The position numbers were made by a program, and so were the translations under genes. Of a stretch of DNA of 64,000 nt, positions 32,920 through 45,014 are shown piece after piece. Source of the DNA: Dichetophora obliterata. Its lineage: Eukaryota; Arthropoda; Insecta; Diptera; Sciomyzidae. A model generated the notes under the pieces. That model saw nothing but the letters and a program-made list of their open reading frames with translations. It searched no databases and had not been told where the DNA came from. Position 1 is the stretch's first letter; each line of letters begins with the position of its first letter. The stretch lies in the NCBI GenBank assembly GCA_963920525.1, contig OY986438.1:77243560-77307559 (forward strand), given 5' to 3'.

Positions 32920-32921
32920 TA

Positions 32922-33414
32922 CGTATAAGATTTTAGTATAAAAAATCCTACATGTTAATGAATTTTTGTGGGTATAGTAACAAAACGTTAAGAAAAGCTG
33001 ATAAAGATTGCAATTTTCTATGTTTTAAGGAATCTAAATGTATATAAATGGTTTGGAAAAAAAAAATTTATATAAATGTATTTGTAACGAGTGCAATTAT
33101 TGTCATTATATAGTTTCACTCTTTGTCATATTATTTAAATATTTAAATACTTTACTTTACTTTACTTTAAAATACTTTTAAAATATAATTTGTATTTCAA
33201 TGAAAATTATTTAAGATATTTCAAAATTATAAAATAAAATTTTCATTACGATAGAAAATATTGAAAAAGAAAGATTTTTTCTTTAGCGGAAGGCATACAA
33301 AGTAATCGTACGATCCTTATTAAAAAAACAAGCTATTACGCGAGTAAACTGGTACTGACGCTTTCGCTGTCTTACCAAGTCCCTTGCTACATATTAGATT
33401 TTAATGAACTAAAA
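32922..33414. other. AT-rich DNA to the left duplication breakpoint
   Basis: It contains (ACTTT)n at about 33150 and no coding signal. Confidence 0.5.
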
Positions 33415-34724
33415 ATTACTGACAATATCTGACATGTTGTTATAAATTGAAGATAAGCTACTCATAGGCGGGTAGACAGACAGACGAATATACGGATAGA
33501 CGAACAAATAGACAGATGATCAGTAAATTGAAGATAAGCGGACAAGAATACAGCTTGTGCTGGTAGACAGACAGACAGATGAACAGACAGACAGACGAAA
33601 AAAGAGTTGTTGCGTTTCTTACGCATGTCAAAGTTTATATTACACTTAAAATCAACTATGACTGAATATCGTGTGTTTGTATCTAGGGAAAACTCATAAG
33701 TAAAAAATATCAATGCAAGCGTTAGAGGACTATACATATTAATTTAAAGATAAACATTATACATGTTAATCTATAAGCATTTAATTTAAGTATCAATTAA
33801 TAAGAATTCAATTTGAGTTAATATGTTTTTTTTTATGAACGTACTATGTGCGCGAAGCTGTCATGTGGTTTCATAAGATTTTGTGAATATCGAAGGGGTG
33901 AAGAAGCTAGTCGTGTGTTTTAGGTGTAGTGGAGTGATGGGCACACACATATTATCATATTCTTTGCTTGTGTGTGAAGCAGAGAAAAACGAAGAGCAAC
34001 TTGGCGTTCGTCAGTTTTAAGCTTGAAGTTCTTCGATGCAGACCAGACCTAACTACAGAAAGTGTTCAACATCAACTGACTTGATTTGCTTAGCAAAAAT
34101 CAAAAAAAGCAACAGCCGAACGCACACGATTGAAAGCCACACGAAGATGCTTATAGTGTACATGTGTCGACGTCGCTCAAGCAGCATTTTGTTTTCAAAC
34201 ACGTGTGTTTGGGAAGTTAAAATGTGCCCGACACTGGTGTAGTGTCATATGAGGAATATACTTTTTAATAATAGATTTTATGAACTACAAATAATGAGAA
34301 TATTTAGCATATTTTTGTTGTAAATTGAAGATAAGCGTGGGTGAACTGCAGATAATATATTGATGAGTAGCCGAAAACGTTTTAATTGATAAAATTTAGA
34401 TAGATTCATTAAAAATTTTACTTATAAGGTTTTATATATAGTCAAAATTCTTTTTAATACTGTTTTAGGAACATGCCTCTTTTCATTGCAACAGCATCCA
34501 TTTTCATTTTTTAGTGTTTTTTAGAAGCCAGCTGCTTCTTTCAATTTTGACTGCATTTATTGATTTTTAATGTGAGATACTCCATCAGTTAGACTACCAA
34601 GTGCAGTGAGTAAAGGTGCAAGTGGGAGAAAACCTTCAAATTTAGGTAGTGCATTACTCGATGTGTTTTTATTAAAAAAATTTTTTTTCTTGAAAAAATT
34701 ATTTTTCTTATTTATCTTATTTTG

Positions 34725-35126
34725 CTAAAGATCGTCTATGCCCTTGATTACTACTTGCTTATGTAGCTCTTGAACCACCTTTTTTCTTTCCATCTCTCGT
34801 GTTTTTCCTAAATACATTAATGTAAGTGTCGCTGATGTATTATTAAAATCAATACGATTTATAAGGGGAATTTTAATCCTGAACTTCCCACCATGGGTCA
34901 GATTTATCCATGCTAATTTGATTTTATCATTCATTTGAAATAAAAAATTAAAACCAACTAAAAAAAAATTCCGATTATGACTAATTTCTTCTCTCATTTC
35001 GCACAGGATGAAATACGATAGCTTAAAAGGAATTATTAATATTTCATTAAAAAAATACATTCTTTTATAAAGCATAGAAATTGCCCATGCTGGCGAGGAA
35101 CGTTTAAGAAAATATGGTGTTGACAT
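34725..35126 (-). CDS. 133-codon open frame of unknown nature
   Basis: An uninterrupted frame starting MSTPYFLKRSS, hydrophobic in the first third and more basic at the end (REMERKKVVQELHKQ). I recognise no domain. It is flanked by AT-rich DNA with no promoter or splice context that would support expression. An identical copy exists at 61877-62278 because of the duplication, so its conservation is not evidence of function. It may be a chance frame or a transposon relic. Confidence 0.2.
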   Translation of the reverse strand: MSTPYFLKRSSPAWAISMLYKRMYFFNEILIIPFKLSYFILCEMREEISHNRNFFLVGFNFLFQMNDKIKLAWINLTHGGKFRIKIPLINRIDFNNTSATLTLMYLGKTREMERKKVVQELHKQVVIKGIDDL

Positions 35127-35249
35127 CAGGGTTAATTAAAAACATACTAGATCAAAAGATCAAAGAGGGAATAATTTAATAAAAAAAATAAAAAGAAATG
35201 TATCATAAATATTCATTGATGATTTCTTTATTCATATATAGAAAAATTC

Positions 35250-35411
35250 ATTGATTTTATGATTAAACTAGCTGAACCCGGTGTGCTTCGCTACTCCCCT
35301 CGTTATAAAATAAAATTAAAAGTATTTATATATTTTTCACGCCATCGAATTTTCGAAATAAGTCCACCCCAGCGCCACCTACCGTGTCCATTTATACACA
35401 AATTATTTTCT

Positions 35412-35417
<6 letters not shown>
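35250..35417. repeat. Unclassified repeat with AGCTGAACCCGG start, left part
   Basis: It begins ACTAGCTGAACCCGG and includes a block (TAAGTCCACCCCAGCGCCAC) that recurs at 40299 and 40417. The CR1 copy C was inserted in it: the remainder continues at 40231. A 4-bp TGAT is present on each side of the CR1 (35414-35417 and 40231-40234). Confidence 0.75.
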
Positions 35418-35447
<30 letters not shown>

Positions 35448-35992
35448 ATGCAATAACAATAGAGTTCAGCTACTACAGCTTTTTCGCACTTTCTCCGCAT
35501 TGGATCATCTTAAGAACCAGCCCAAATAACATCAAAACATCTCAATAAGGCCATTCACAGTTCGAATACGCTGGTCTGCCATTTGTTCGATCCGCTATTT
35601 GTACGCCAATTTACGAAAGCGCATTTTGCTTTGCTGTTGTTTTGCATACAAATGCAAATACGCAGGCACTCGTAAATAAAAGCAGCCCTTGGAGGTGTTT
35701 TTTGTACCTCGTATTTTTATGCTCTGTCTACAGCCGCATAATCACATACATCATAGAGTTGCACAGTCTTTTTATACGACAGTCACATGGCGAGGTGCTC
35801 ACAATTCGAACAATAACAAATGCTATAAATACGATTTGTTAAAAGTACGCTCAAACCGTGAATAGCCCCAATGATATCGATAAGAGCGGTCCAAAACAAT
35901 CCAAAGTGAGAAAAATTTACCCACCATAATATGGGTTGGGCTCAGGGACAACACAAGACATAACAACTAACCATGCGTTTACATAGATCTAA

Positions 35993-38830
35993 TCATACAT
36001 TAGTTTTCAATCTACTTTTGAGTTGACCTTTCGATAAGTTAACATCAAAAAAGCTACAGTTGTTAACAAAGGTACTCATGCGATGTAATGGAGCAGTAGC
36101 CATATAATTTGTTCTACTAAAAGGTAAGTAAATTAAATTGTTAGCATTTCTACTGCTTCTACGGTTAGTGTTAAAATTTATAAGAGTTAGAAGTTCTGGT
36201 GAATCGAATACACCAGTTATGAGTTGGTGTAAATAGACGATATCTGCAGACTTCCTTCTCTCATTCAAAGATTGCATTTTTAAAAGTTTTAAACGATCCT
36301 CATAAGGAGGAAGGTTTAAAGTATCAGTTGCACTTAAGCCCCTTAGAGCAAACCGAACAAAACGTTTTTGGATTCTCTCTATACGTTCAACATGTACATT
36401 GTAACTTGGGGACCAAACTTGACTTGCATACTCTAAGTGAGGTCGCACAATTGCATAATACAGCGTTGTAGTTGTGATCATACTATTAAATTCTTTGGCC
36501 CAGCGTTTCATAAACCCGAGCATAGAAGATGCTTTTTTACAAATGTAATCAATATGAACGTTAAACGATAGCTTAGAATCCATGCATATACCAAGATCTT
36601 TGACAGAATCTACACGATTTAAAGCCGTATCTTTTATCGTATAATCAAAAATTAAATTATTCCTTTTTCGCGAAAAGGTCATAGTTTGGCATTTATCTGG
36701 ATTTAGAAACATATTGTTTTTAGAACACCAAATTTCAAAGGATTTCAAATCAGACTGGAGCAGATCTGAATTGTCTTTAGCATCTATTGTTCTGTATATT
36801 TTCATGTCATCTGCATAGATAAGTAGATGAGAGTGTTTGATGATGTGGGTTACATCATTAATGCCTAAAATAAACAGAAGTGGAACAAGGTGGCTACCTT
36901 GAGGAACACCTGATTCAGCAATAAATTCAGCTGACAATACGCCTCGAAATCGTATTTGATAAGATCGCTCCGTCAGATACGATTGAATCCAGCTTACAAA
37001 AAATTGTGGAAAACCCATTAACTTTAGTTTAAATAGAATTAAGTTATGTGGCAGTTTATCAAATGCTTTACTAAAATCAGTGTAAATACAGTCGACCTGG
37101 TTACCTGAATAAAATGAATTTAAGCAAAACGTTGTAAAATCGAGGAGATTAGACACAGTGGATCTGCCAGTAACAAATCCATGCTGACGAGTTGTCATGA
37201 CCTTCCCACAGTGAATTTTCACACGATCATACACGAGGCGCTCAAAAAGTTTTGGAATTGACGAGAGATTCGCGATAGGCCTGTAGTTGTTTATATCGTT
37301 CTTACAACCTTTTTTATAGATAGGACCTATAAAAGATTTTTTCCAAAAAAGTGGAAAAATACTTTCGCTAATTGATTTATTGAATAACATGGACAGTGGT
37401 TGACTTAGAACGGAACCACATCGTGTTAACACTGCGGCAGGAATTCCGTCAGGTCCAGCATTAAAATCCTCATCGATCAACCCAATATACTTTAAAATAT
37501 CCTCTGAAGTAAAGGATATAGAATCCAACGAAACCCTGGGTGTAGAGTTCATATATTCAAAGTACTCTTCATCAGGATTAAAAGAGTCTGAACAAAATGA
37601 ATCTTTAAAGAGATTGGCAAATAGACCACAAATTACGACAGGATCGTCAGTAAATCCGTCAGAGGTCTTAAATGATGAAGGGAATCCATCAGATTTTTTT
37701 TTTGGTGTTTATGAAACCCCAGAATTTCTTCGGATCAGACAATATTCTCAGCTTAGTACTGTCTAAATAATTTTGATATAAGGTAGCTGAGCAATTTTCA
37801 AAATCCAGAAACAAACGCTTGTAGATTTCTAGGTCATTCAAGTCTAAGCTACAGACATATTTTTTCCATGCCCTATTCCTGCTGTTGCGAAGAATCTTTA
37901 ACTCCTTTGTGTACCAGGGGTAAGCACAATTTTTCGTAAATTTGAGGCTATATGGCACGGACAGAGAAAACATAGCAAAGATTTCCATATAAAAAAAATT
38001 AATTGAATCATCAAGAGTGTTATTATTAACATATTCTAAAATAACATGAAGTTTACTTTGAAGTAAATGATTCAACTTCAAAAAGTCAGCTTTTTTAAAA
38101 TTGAATTCATAAACTTTATCTATTGAGTTAGACTTTACTATATTATCCCTGTCTGATTTGTACCATATGCTCAATGGTGGATGGTATTCATCAACAGCAG
38201 TCAAAACATGAGGGGCCCTCTCAACAATCACATTGTTACTATCTGTAGTTAAGACCAGGTCAAGAAGTCTTTCACGACTATTATAAATACAACTCACTTG
38301 TTGTAAGTCAGAACATATATTATCAACAAATATATGCTCTTGGCGAGTCTTCGAATTAGATGCACAAAAATATGTATCATCGTCAGAAGATTCCCATTTC
38401 AAGTCAGGCAGATTAAAATCACCTAACAATAAAATGTCGTCATTAAAGTCAATTATGCTTATAACGTATTCTATGCAATCCGCAAGGCTTGCATAAACTT
38501 CTACACTGCTCTTAGGAGGAACGTATGCATTAATAAGATATACATTAGAATTGGAATGTACAACCTTGACGCATATAAGTTCGATGTTAGCAGAGCAGGG
38601 AATAACAATAATGGAACTAACGAAGGAGTTCCTTACAGCTAATAAGACACCTCCACCGACAGCAGAAGTATTGTCAGCATGTCTATCTCTTCTATAAACT
38701 TCAAAACTGTTATCAAACAATTCTAAGTCAGTAATGCTTCCGTTTAACCAAGTTTCAGTCAGTGCGATAATATCCTCAGAGAAATTCTGAGACATTAAAA
38801 ATATGTCTCGCGTCTTAGAGCGTAATCCCC
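35993..38830 (-). pseudogene. CR1 ORF2: endonuclease-reverse transcriptase, one frameshift
   Basis: The endonuclease half (38795-37689, 368 codons, continuing upstream in frame to about 38830 with YYQKVRGLRSKTRDIF) has TETWL, GDFNLPDL and YHPPLSIW. The RT half (37552-35993, 519 codons) has YTDFSKAFDK at residues 157-166, SGVPQGS near 213-219, and YADD at 246-249, followed by FLNPDKCQ and a thumb with AIVRPHLEYASQVW. The two halves are joined by coding sequence shifted by one base at an A-run at 37697-37706. Everything else is open, so this is a young copy. The protein nicks target DNA and reverse-transcribes LINE RNA in place. Confidence 0.92.
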
Positions 38831-38860
38831 TTACTTTTTGATAGTAAAGGGATAACCTAT

Positions 38861-39786
38861 TCAGTTTTTTTGGGATTGACGAGCGGCTTGAGTCGTCCCT
38901 CTAGGCTTATTCTTAGGCTGAAACTCTGTAACGAGTATATTATCAGTCCACAAATTAGAGTTTAGAACAGTTGCAAACTCTTCAGCTGGAACTGTGAGAA
39001 TAAAGGAAGCATGGGAAGGTTTATTACCTATTTTTTTGCATGAACAAAATGCATTTTGACTCAACAATTTATTATGTTTGATAAAAGTCAATACATTTTC
39101 AACAGTTGTGTCGGGCTGAAGACGTGAAATAAATACATTTTTTTTCCTCGACACTGCCCTTAAGCTTGATAGATTTCTAGGCTCAATAGGAGTCAAAACT
39201 GAACTATTAGTCAAAGAAGGAATGTTAGAAGGTGACGAGGAAGTAACTGGAGTGTTCCTGTTCAAAAGCGGTGCTGAGGGCTGCTTGGCCTGAGAAGTAG
39301 ATCTAGATGATTTTCGCTTCTTATTATTTTTTTTATTTTTTCTCTTTTTTTTTGCGATAATGTGGTCTTCTGATGGTAGGATTGTTTGTGTCCCTGAAGA
39401 AACAGTCTGTGACAAAGAAAGCGGGATATTTTCCGAAATGGAATTTTCATCATAGACGCTGGTACTGGGTGCGGCCCTAACTTCACTAAAAAATGTTACA
39501 ATTTCTCGAAAATTGTTGTTTAATGAGTTAAGACTTTCCCCAAAAAGCTTAATTTTTGAATAAAGTTCATCTGGGGAAAGTGCCCTACACGAAGCACAGT
39601 ATCAGCGAAGGCCTGATCGCTGAGATTTTAAGTCGTCAAGGCATGACTTGGATATACCGGCACAAGATGCATGAAACATCTGCTCACATGGACCAGAACA
39701 GCTGAACATGGGGTTTAGAATGTTTTGGCTTTTGCAAAGTTCGCCCAAAGAACAAGCAACGATATTTTCTGCAGAAAAATAATCCA
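38861..39786 (-). pseudogene. CR1 ORF1 with PHD-type zinc finger, one stop
   Basis: The start is MDYFSAENIVAC at 39786. Cysteines and a histidine in CSGPCEQMFHASCAG, then YCASC just after a TGA at about 39602, form a PHD-like finger. The TGA sits where such fingers carry a Trp (W-x-C-x2-C), so it is a likely TGG to TGA change. The rest (39415-38861, 184 codons) is a Lys-rich segment, a Ser/Pro linker and a globular C-terminus ending SQKN. PHD-bearing ORF1 is known from CR1-clade LINEs, where it binds the element's RNA. The next ORF starts at or beside its stop codon. Confidence 0.85.
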
Positions 39787-40230
39787 TTTTTAATTTTTTA
39801 AAAAAATTAGCAGATGCAAAATGTGCTTTCAGGGTTACTTTATTCAGACAGTGTGTGCACAGTTTAGTAGAAAACAAAAAACAAACAACAACACTCACTG
39901 AACTGAAGATAAACAAATCACAGCACAAAGAAGAAACTAAAACACCGCAAGCATGCAAAAACAACAACAACACTGCATTAACTAAATAAGTTAAACAAAG
40001 TTAAAATGCAAGAATTAAACTTACACAACTTAAATGCACAATTATTATTTAAGCGAACAGTTTTATATTAATGTTGTTAGTATAGTAAATATGATATTTA
40101 AATAATTACTATATTGAAACTATTTTAACTATTTTAATACACTCATGTATATAACAAACAAAGGCTTTTACATAACACGATAAAACACAACCGACACCAA
40201 CTTATATACGAGATCAACTGATACAGTATG

Positions 40231-40590
40231 TGATCAAACAAACATACATTCTGAATTTCAGTTGAATTGGTCCATAAATTCAAATTTTCGATATAAGTCC
40301 ACCCCAGCGCCACCTATCGGGTCCATTTATACACAAATTATTTTCTTATGATCAAACAAACATACATTCTGAATTTCAGTTAAATTGGTCCATAAATTCA
40401 AATTTTCGATATAAGTCCACCCCAGCGCCACCTATCGGGTCCAAATATAGCTTATGTTACCCACCGTACCAAGATGAACATTACCTGAAAATTTCATCAA
40501 AATCGGCCCAGCCGTTTTGGAGTCCATACGTTACATACATACACACATCCTATTTTATATATATAGATAGAAGATAGATAGATAGATTAT
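40231..40590. repeat. Unclassified repeat, right part: 118-bp tandem units
   Basis: Two adjacent units start TGATCAAACAAACATACATTC at 40231 and 40349, each containing TAAGTCCACCCCAGCGCCAC; a third partial unit lies left of the CR1 at 35335-35417. It then runs into AAATCGGCCCAGCCGTTTTGG (40500) and a TATATA/(ATAG)n terminus at 40556-40585. It is non-coding. Confidence 0.7.
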
Positions 40591-41099
40591 TCTTCTAGCT
40601 TAACCTGCTAGATACGAGTATTCGATTAAACGATGGTGGATTCATCACTATTTCAGCGGTATAGAACAACTAAAGTGATTAAATGTTGTTTATTGTTTAA
40701 CAGTTAACAGGTAAAGAAATGACATTTCGGGGTTTTTCATTTCTTTTACATCCAGGTAAGACATCGAGAATAAATTCCTGAATAGTAAGTACTGAAGTAT
40801 TGTTAATATATGATATGGTTGTTAAATTGCATTCAATTCATATTGTGATTTGTAATTTATACGACTGATCCGGATGTATATTTTCTGTTTTTTTTTGTGT
40901 CTTTTGTAACGGTTCTTTAGAAATCACTTTGATAAATTCTTCGTACGGTTATTCACTAACTATCAATTTGCGTACGTATACAAAAATAGAGTTATATGTA
41001 TTCACAGACATTGATATGATTGAATTCATTGAAAAATGTATAAGAGGAGGCATTGTTCAATGCTTAGCTCAAAACGACATGTAAAGCAAATAATAAATA

Positions 41100-42850
41100 C
41101 ATGAGTGATTTCAATAGTGGAAAATCATCGAATTACCTAATGCATTTAGATGCTAATATTTACTTAATGGAACATTTGAATGGGTTGATGATGTATCAAA
41201 TATATTGGAAGTTGATTTAGAGACTCCTACTGAAGTTCACAATTTACATAATGATTAACCGTTTTGTTCAACGAATAAAAAAAGCCCTATAGGTGAACAT
41301 CAAAAGCTTGTAGTTGATTTATATAATAAATCAAATTTCATCAAACATTATATAAATTTGCAACAAAATTTACAAAATGGACTAAAGCTAAAATCGATCC
41401 ATAGAATCATAAAATTTAAGCAATCTCCATGATTAAAGAAACATATTGATTTGAATACTTTACATAGAACTCAATAAAAATGATTTTGAAAATAATTTTT
41501 TAAATTATTAAATAATGCAGTATATGGAAAAACCATCTAGATTGTAGATAAACGGAAAGACGTGAAAATTGTTTGCGAGGGAGAAAGTAGAGGGAGAAGA
41601 TTGGGAGAAGTTGCTAAACCAAATTTTCATAACTCTACAAGGTTTACTGAAAATATGGCAGCAATTCAATTAAATAGAATACATACCCTATATGATAAGT
41701 CAATTTATATAGGACTTGTAGTTCTCGAATTATCAAAGTGGAAAATGTATGATTTTCACTATGATAACATGATTCCAAAATTTGATAAAAACTTAAGTTT
41801 GTGCTATGTGGACACGGATTCATTCATTTGTAGTGCGCACCGAATTAAACAACTAACAATAGTCAAACTTATTGATCGCACTGTAATATTGAACGCAACT
41901 ATGTACATTGTTTTTCACCACGCACAATGATCCGTGGTTATATATTTATTTGCATCGCGCACTTTCACACTAAGTTAATATTTTGTTTTCTTTCACTAGC
42001 GCACTTTTAATGTTTATGATATTGGTTATATTTATTTGCATTACGCACTTACACATTGAGTTAATATTTACTTTTCACTCACGCACTTTTAAGGATAATA
42101 TTATTGAACATTATGTACTAATATTATGCACATTTTTTATATGATTTAGAAACTTAAGAATACCGTTAATTAGCTTTATAAACACTGACTTTTCGAAATA
42201 AAGATCATTATTCCTACAAGCTTAAATCAGCTGTATTCTAATTTCTGAAAGCCTAACTGCATATTTTATTGCCGGCTGCAATTCAAAAGAAGAAGGATAA
42301 TCATTCAGAGCCATTGGCGTTTTTAAGCGCCGGCAAAATAGTTGAGGCAGGTCCTTTAAATAAAAATACAAAAACTACAACTTCAGCACACATTTATTTA
42401 ATCAGAACTGATGATTTTTATAATGATATAAAAAAAGACATTCCTTTAAATTTGGTACATCTGATTATAAAGTTGATAATACATATAACAGTGAACGAAA
42501 AAATAAAAACTTTAAGGGTTTATGAAAGATGAAAATAGTGGTAGGATAATGAGGGAATTCATTGGATTATGGTCAAAAATGTATTCGATTAGTGTTGAGG
42601 GTGATAATGACATCAAAAAAGCTAAAGGTGTTAATAAAATCGGCATTGATATCTCTTGGTATTAATAATTATAAAAAAATGTCTATATGATAAAAAATTT
42701 CTTATAATAAAATGTATACATTTAGGTCCAAGATACATAAATTATATACACAGCAAATTTATAAAATTGTGTTAAGTTATTTAGATGATAAACGACTTAT
42801 ATTAGAAAATGGAGTAGACACCCTTGCATGGGGTCACTATAAAATTAATT
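41100..42850 (+). pseudogene. Polinton/Maverick protein-primed DNA polymerase B, C-terminal half
   Basis: The + strand carries GEHQKLVVDLYNKSNFIKHY (about 41300), KLLNNAVYGKT (about 41505; polymerase motif with NxxYG), KPNFHN, LYDKSIYIGLVVLELSK, MYDFHYDNM and CYVDTDSFI (about 41800; the YxDTDS catalytic Asp motif). After a solo LTR (41829-42390) it resumes with [29 protein letters not shown] (about 42530) and ends DDKRLILENGVDTLAWGHYK at 42840. These are the ordered blocks of the Polinton pPolB C-terminus. Several stops and frame changes occur before 41562 and around 42440-42700. The polymerase copies the element's linear DNA using a terminal protein. Confidence 0.85.
41829..42390. mobile_element. 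Solo LTR in the Polinton polymerase gene
   Basis: The 562-bp segment starts TGTAGTGCGC, ends CAGCACA, and is flanked by CATT on both sides (41825-41828 and 42391-42394). Taking out the segment and one CATT puts the DTDS block and the RTDDFY block in one frame. TG...CA ends and a 4-bp duplication fit a Ty3/Gypsy-type LTR. An inverted relative lies at 28068-28628, which places the TATAAAG on the - strand here. Confidence 0.85.
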
Positions 42851-42860
42851 AATAAAATAA

Positions 42861-42921
42861 AAAATATATATGTATATATTAATATATGAAATAAAAAACC
42901 AAATTAAAAAATCATTTATGT

Positions 42922-42952
<31 letters not shown>

Positions 42953-42955
42953 GTT
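42861..42955. repeat. AT-rich with (TA)n run
   Basis: A low-complexity AT stretch ends in a run of about eleven TA units at 42930-42952. Confidence 0.8.
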
Positions 42956-42989
42956 GCTACAATATTTGTTCCAAAAATATTATATTTTA

Positions 42990-43964
42990 TATTATATCTA
43001 TACAATAATATTTGGTTCTCTCAACTCTTCAATAATTGAAACTATTTCATTATTATGATTCGAGTGAACGGCTGTTGTTGATGAAATCAAAAGACGTAAT
43101 CTATCAACCAGTTCGTTAGGGTCATCCCAATATACATAATTTGGCTCTTTTGTATTCAGCTTAATCAATCCTTTGCCTCTATGAACTTGTGTTCTTTAAA
43201 TAGTTTTCGTATAATCGTATATTTTAACGATTTCCTTTAATCTGTCCATTGATGCTGTTATTTCTTCTTCTATGAACATTAGTCATCTCTAAAATTTGTT
43301 TATAAGCATTTAAATCTGACTCATCAAAACTGTCTAATTTCTTGCAAACCAATAGATCATATAAACTTGATGTAAAGTGCCATTGCGAGCTACTAACATT
43401 TATATTGCTAAAATCAAAAGTTATGGGTTCATTACCCAATCTCCATATTTGATTGTTATCCTTATGAGGGCCATGTGTTTATCAACTTTACTTAAATTAA
43501 TTTTAGATAAATTATATCGAATACTTTGATCGGGATAAATTGCAATGGTATTATCTACATTATCATCATCATTAGTGTCGTTATCATCACCATAATCATT
43601 GTCATCATTATCGTCATTTTCAAGATCAAATAATTTAAACGCGGATAAACTTTTCTCGATTTCCTTACCATAAAAGCTTGGAGAAAATTGTTCATAATCC
43701 TGTTTAGTCTTTTTAAATTGTAGCAACTTTATTATCTTCATCATTATCTCTAAAATAACCCTCTGAATACTTTTCACGAGTTATCATCTATTTTTTCTTG
43801 CTTGACTGCATTAGTTTCTTTAATGAGTTCGTTATTGGCTTAAAAGTCTTTTCTAATCGCTTATGATTTGCAACTTCTCCGATCTGAAGACTTTCATGTT
43901 TTATCATTGGATCAGCTGACCTAGTTCTGTTTTCGTTCAATACGGTTTTAAATTTTGAGGCCAT
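42990..43964 (-). pseudogene. Polinton-type DUF8207-like protein
   Basis: On the - strand a start at 43964 (MASKFKTVLNENR) leads to EVANHKRLEKTFKPI, then a stop near 43788. 43777-43421 (118 codons) has an Asp/Asn-rich acidic spacer; 43439-43224 reads EPITFDFSNI, WHFTSSLYDLLVCKK, DLNAYKQILEMTNVHRR. Further remnants run to 42990. The order (Lys-rich N-terminus, acidic spacer, a GxW/LYDLLV block, xILxxTNAHRR) matches a family I know only as an uncharacterised neighbour of Polinton genes. It converges on the PolB relic, just as the 345-735 fragment lies beside the ATPase relic. Confidence 0.6.
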
Positions 43965-43969
43965 AATAG

Positions 43970-44740
43970 CTAGGCTCGACTTTACATATGTCGATAAAAA
44001 GCCGACCTATCTTATTGAACAATGATGGCAATCCTCAGACAGGGGAGAGTGTCAGTTGTTCAGTTCTATGATGAGGTTGAGAGAAAACTAACCCTACTCA
44101 TTAAGAAAACTATCATGACTTAGTCAAAAATACAGACAGGACGCAGGATCTTTATATCCGGATTGCATAAGCCAATGTGCGTTATACTTTTTTCCTCTAG
44201 GCCTTCGGACATGCCGTCAGCTCTGGCACTCGCCCGGGAATTGCAATCTTACCACCAACGTAGCATATTTGCAAACTCTTTCGCTTCTTACAACGAGAGC
44301 CAACAACATTACAATTCCCTGCACTATAGACATGCCCCTTTTTTAACACAAAACCAAAATAGACCGGTCCCAATTTAAGTTTATGCCTCAACTCTCGCTT
44401 TGTCAGGAATAGACCAACCCCACCGCCTCCAAATAACCAACTGCCAACTATAACAGTGGCAATTTTCTTTTGGAGAAATAAACAAAGAAAGCTCGCCATT
44501 GTAAAATTTGTTGAAAGGACCCAAATAGAAAGTAAATTTCAGTCCAAGGCGCGACCGAGGACAGCCACTCTTAAGAAGAGGGAAAGTGAACACGCGCATC
44601 CGCTTTAGTTTGAAAATTGTCACGTACCGTACTCACGTTACAATTTCCAATTCTGTTGTTTCTCACACAAGTAACAGCGTTAGGAAAACTGCAATAGCCA
44701 CAGCATCAACAACAATAAGCCAATCACTGCAACGACTAAA
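43970..44740. other. Unassigned; possible LINE scrap
   Basis: The - strand frame 44499-44197 (100 codons) includes LTKRELRHKLKLGPVYFGFV and a few cysteines, but I cannot tie it to a family. The opposite strand has a shadow frame. The rest is non-coding. Confidence 0.25.
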
Positions 44741-44825
44741 CAGCAAGTCACAACAACAATAACAACAACAATAGCAACAACAACAGCAACAGTAGCGGCA
44801 ACAGCGGTAGCAGTAGCAGCTAGCT
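44740..44825. repeat. CAA/CAG-type trinucleotide microsatellite
   Basis: Repeated CAACAA, CAGCAA and GTAGCAG units; it is not in a coding context. Confidence 0.85.
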
Positions 44826-45014
44826 TAAGTTTGATATTAATTTTATTAAGTCAGTCTAAATTGTAGTTCGGTAATAAAAAGTAACATTGGCACATAGTGC
44901 CAAAAATAAAGGTCTTAAAATAAATAACCGTCTCGTTTAAATAACTTATACAATACATACATATATGCATGCAAACACACACACTTCTAAGTATCCAGAG
45001 TGATTATTCCACAC

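Larger units (their letters stand above)
33415..36848. repeat. 3.4-kb duplication, left copy
   Basis: It matches 60566-64000 at a constant offset of 27,152 from 33462 onward. By eye the only differences are one extra G at 60610 and G/T at 36780/63932; even the 27-T run at 35417 is the same length. It comprises non-CR1 DNA plus the 3' part of a CR1 LINE, so it is a duplicated genomic segment, not two insertions. The homology probably continues beyond the window edge. Confidence 0.95.
35418..40230 (-). mobile_element. CR1-type LINE, apparently full length (copy C)
   Basis: About 4.8 kb on the - strand, from a 5' UTR (40230-39787) through ORF1 and ORF2 to a 3' UTR (35992-35444) and a tail of 26 A's (T's 35418-35443 on the + strand). 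TGAT flanks both ends. It sits in a tandemly repeated non-coding element, which allows the empty site to be read at 40340-40355. Two disabling changes are visible: an in-frame TGA in ORF1 and a one-base slip in an A-run in ORF2. Its 3' end was duplicated to 62570 and beyond. Confidence 0.9.

Noticed and set aside
33462..33737. 91-codon frame rich in SVHLSVCLPA repeats, also at 60614-60889
   Set aside because: It is a translation of a (GACA)n-type simple repeat; the same composition gives open frames on either strand.
39787..39973. In-frame upstream extension of the CR1 ORF1
   Set aside because: The extension is hydrophobic low-complexity sequence, and the PHD-type protein has a good start at 39786; the upstream part is more likely 5' UTR.
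40231..40466. Regular repeats considered as a CRISPR array
   Set aside because: Units are 118 bp with no distinct spacers, in an animal genome.
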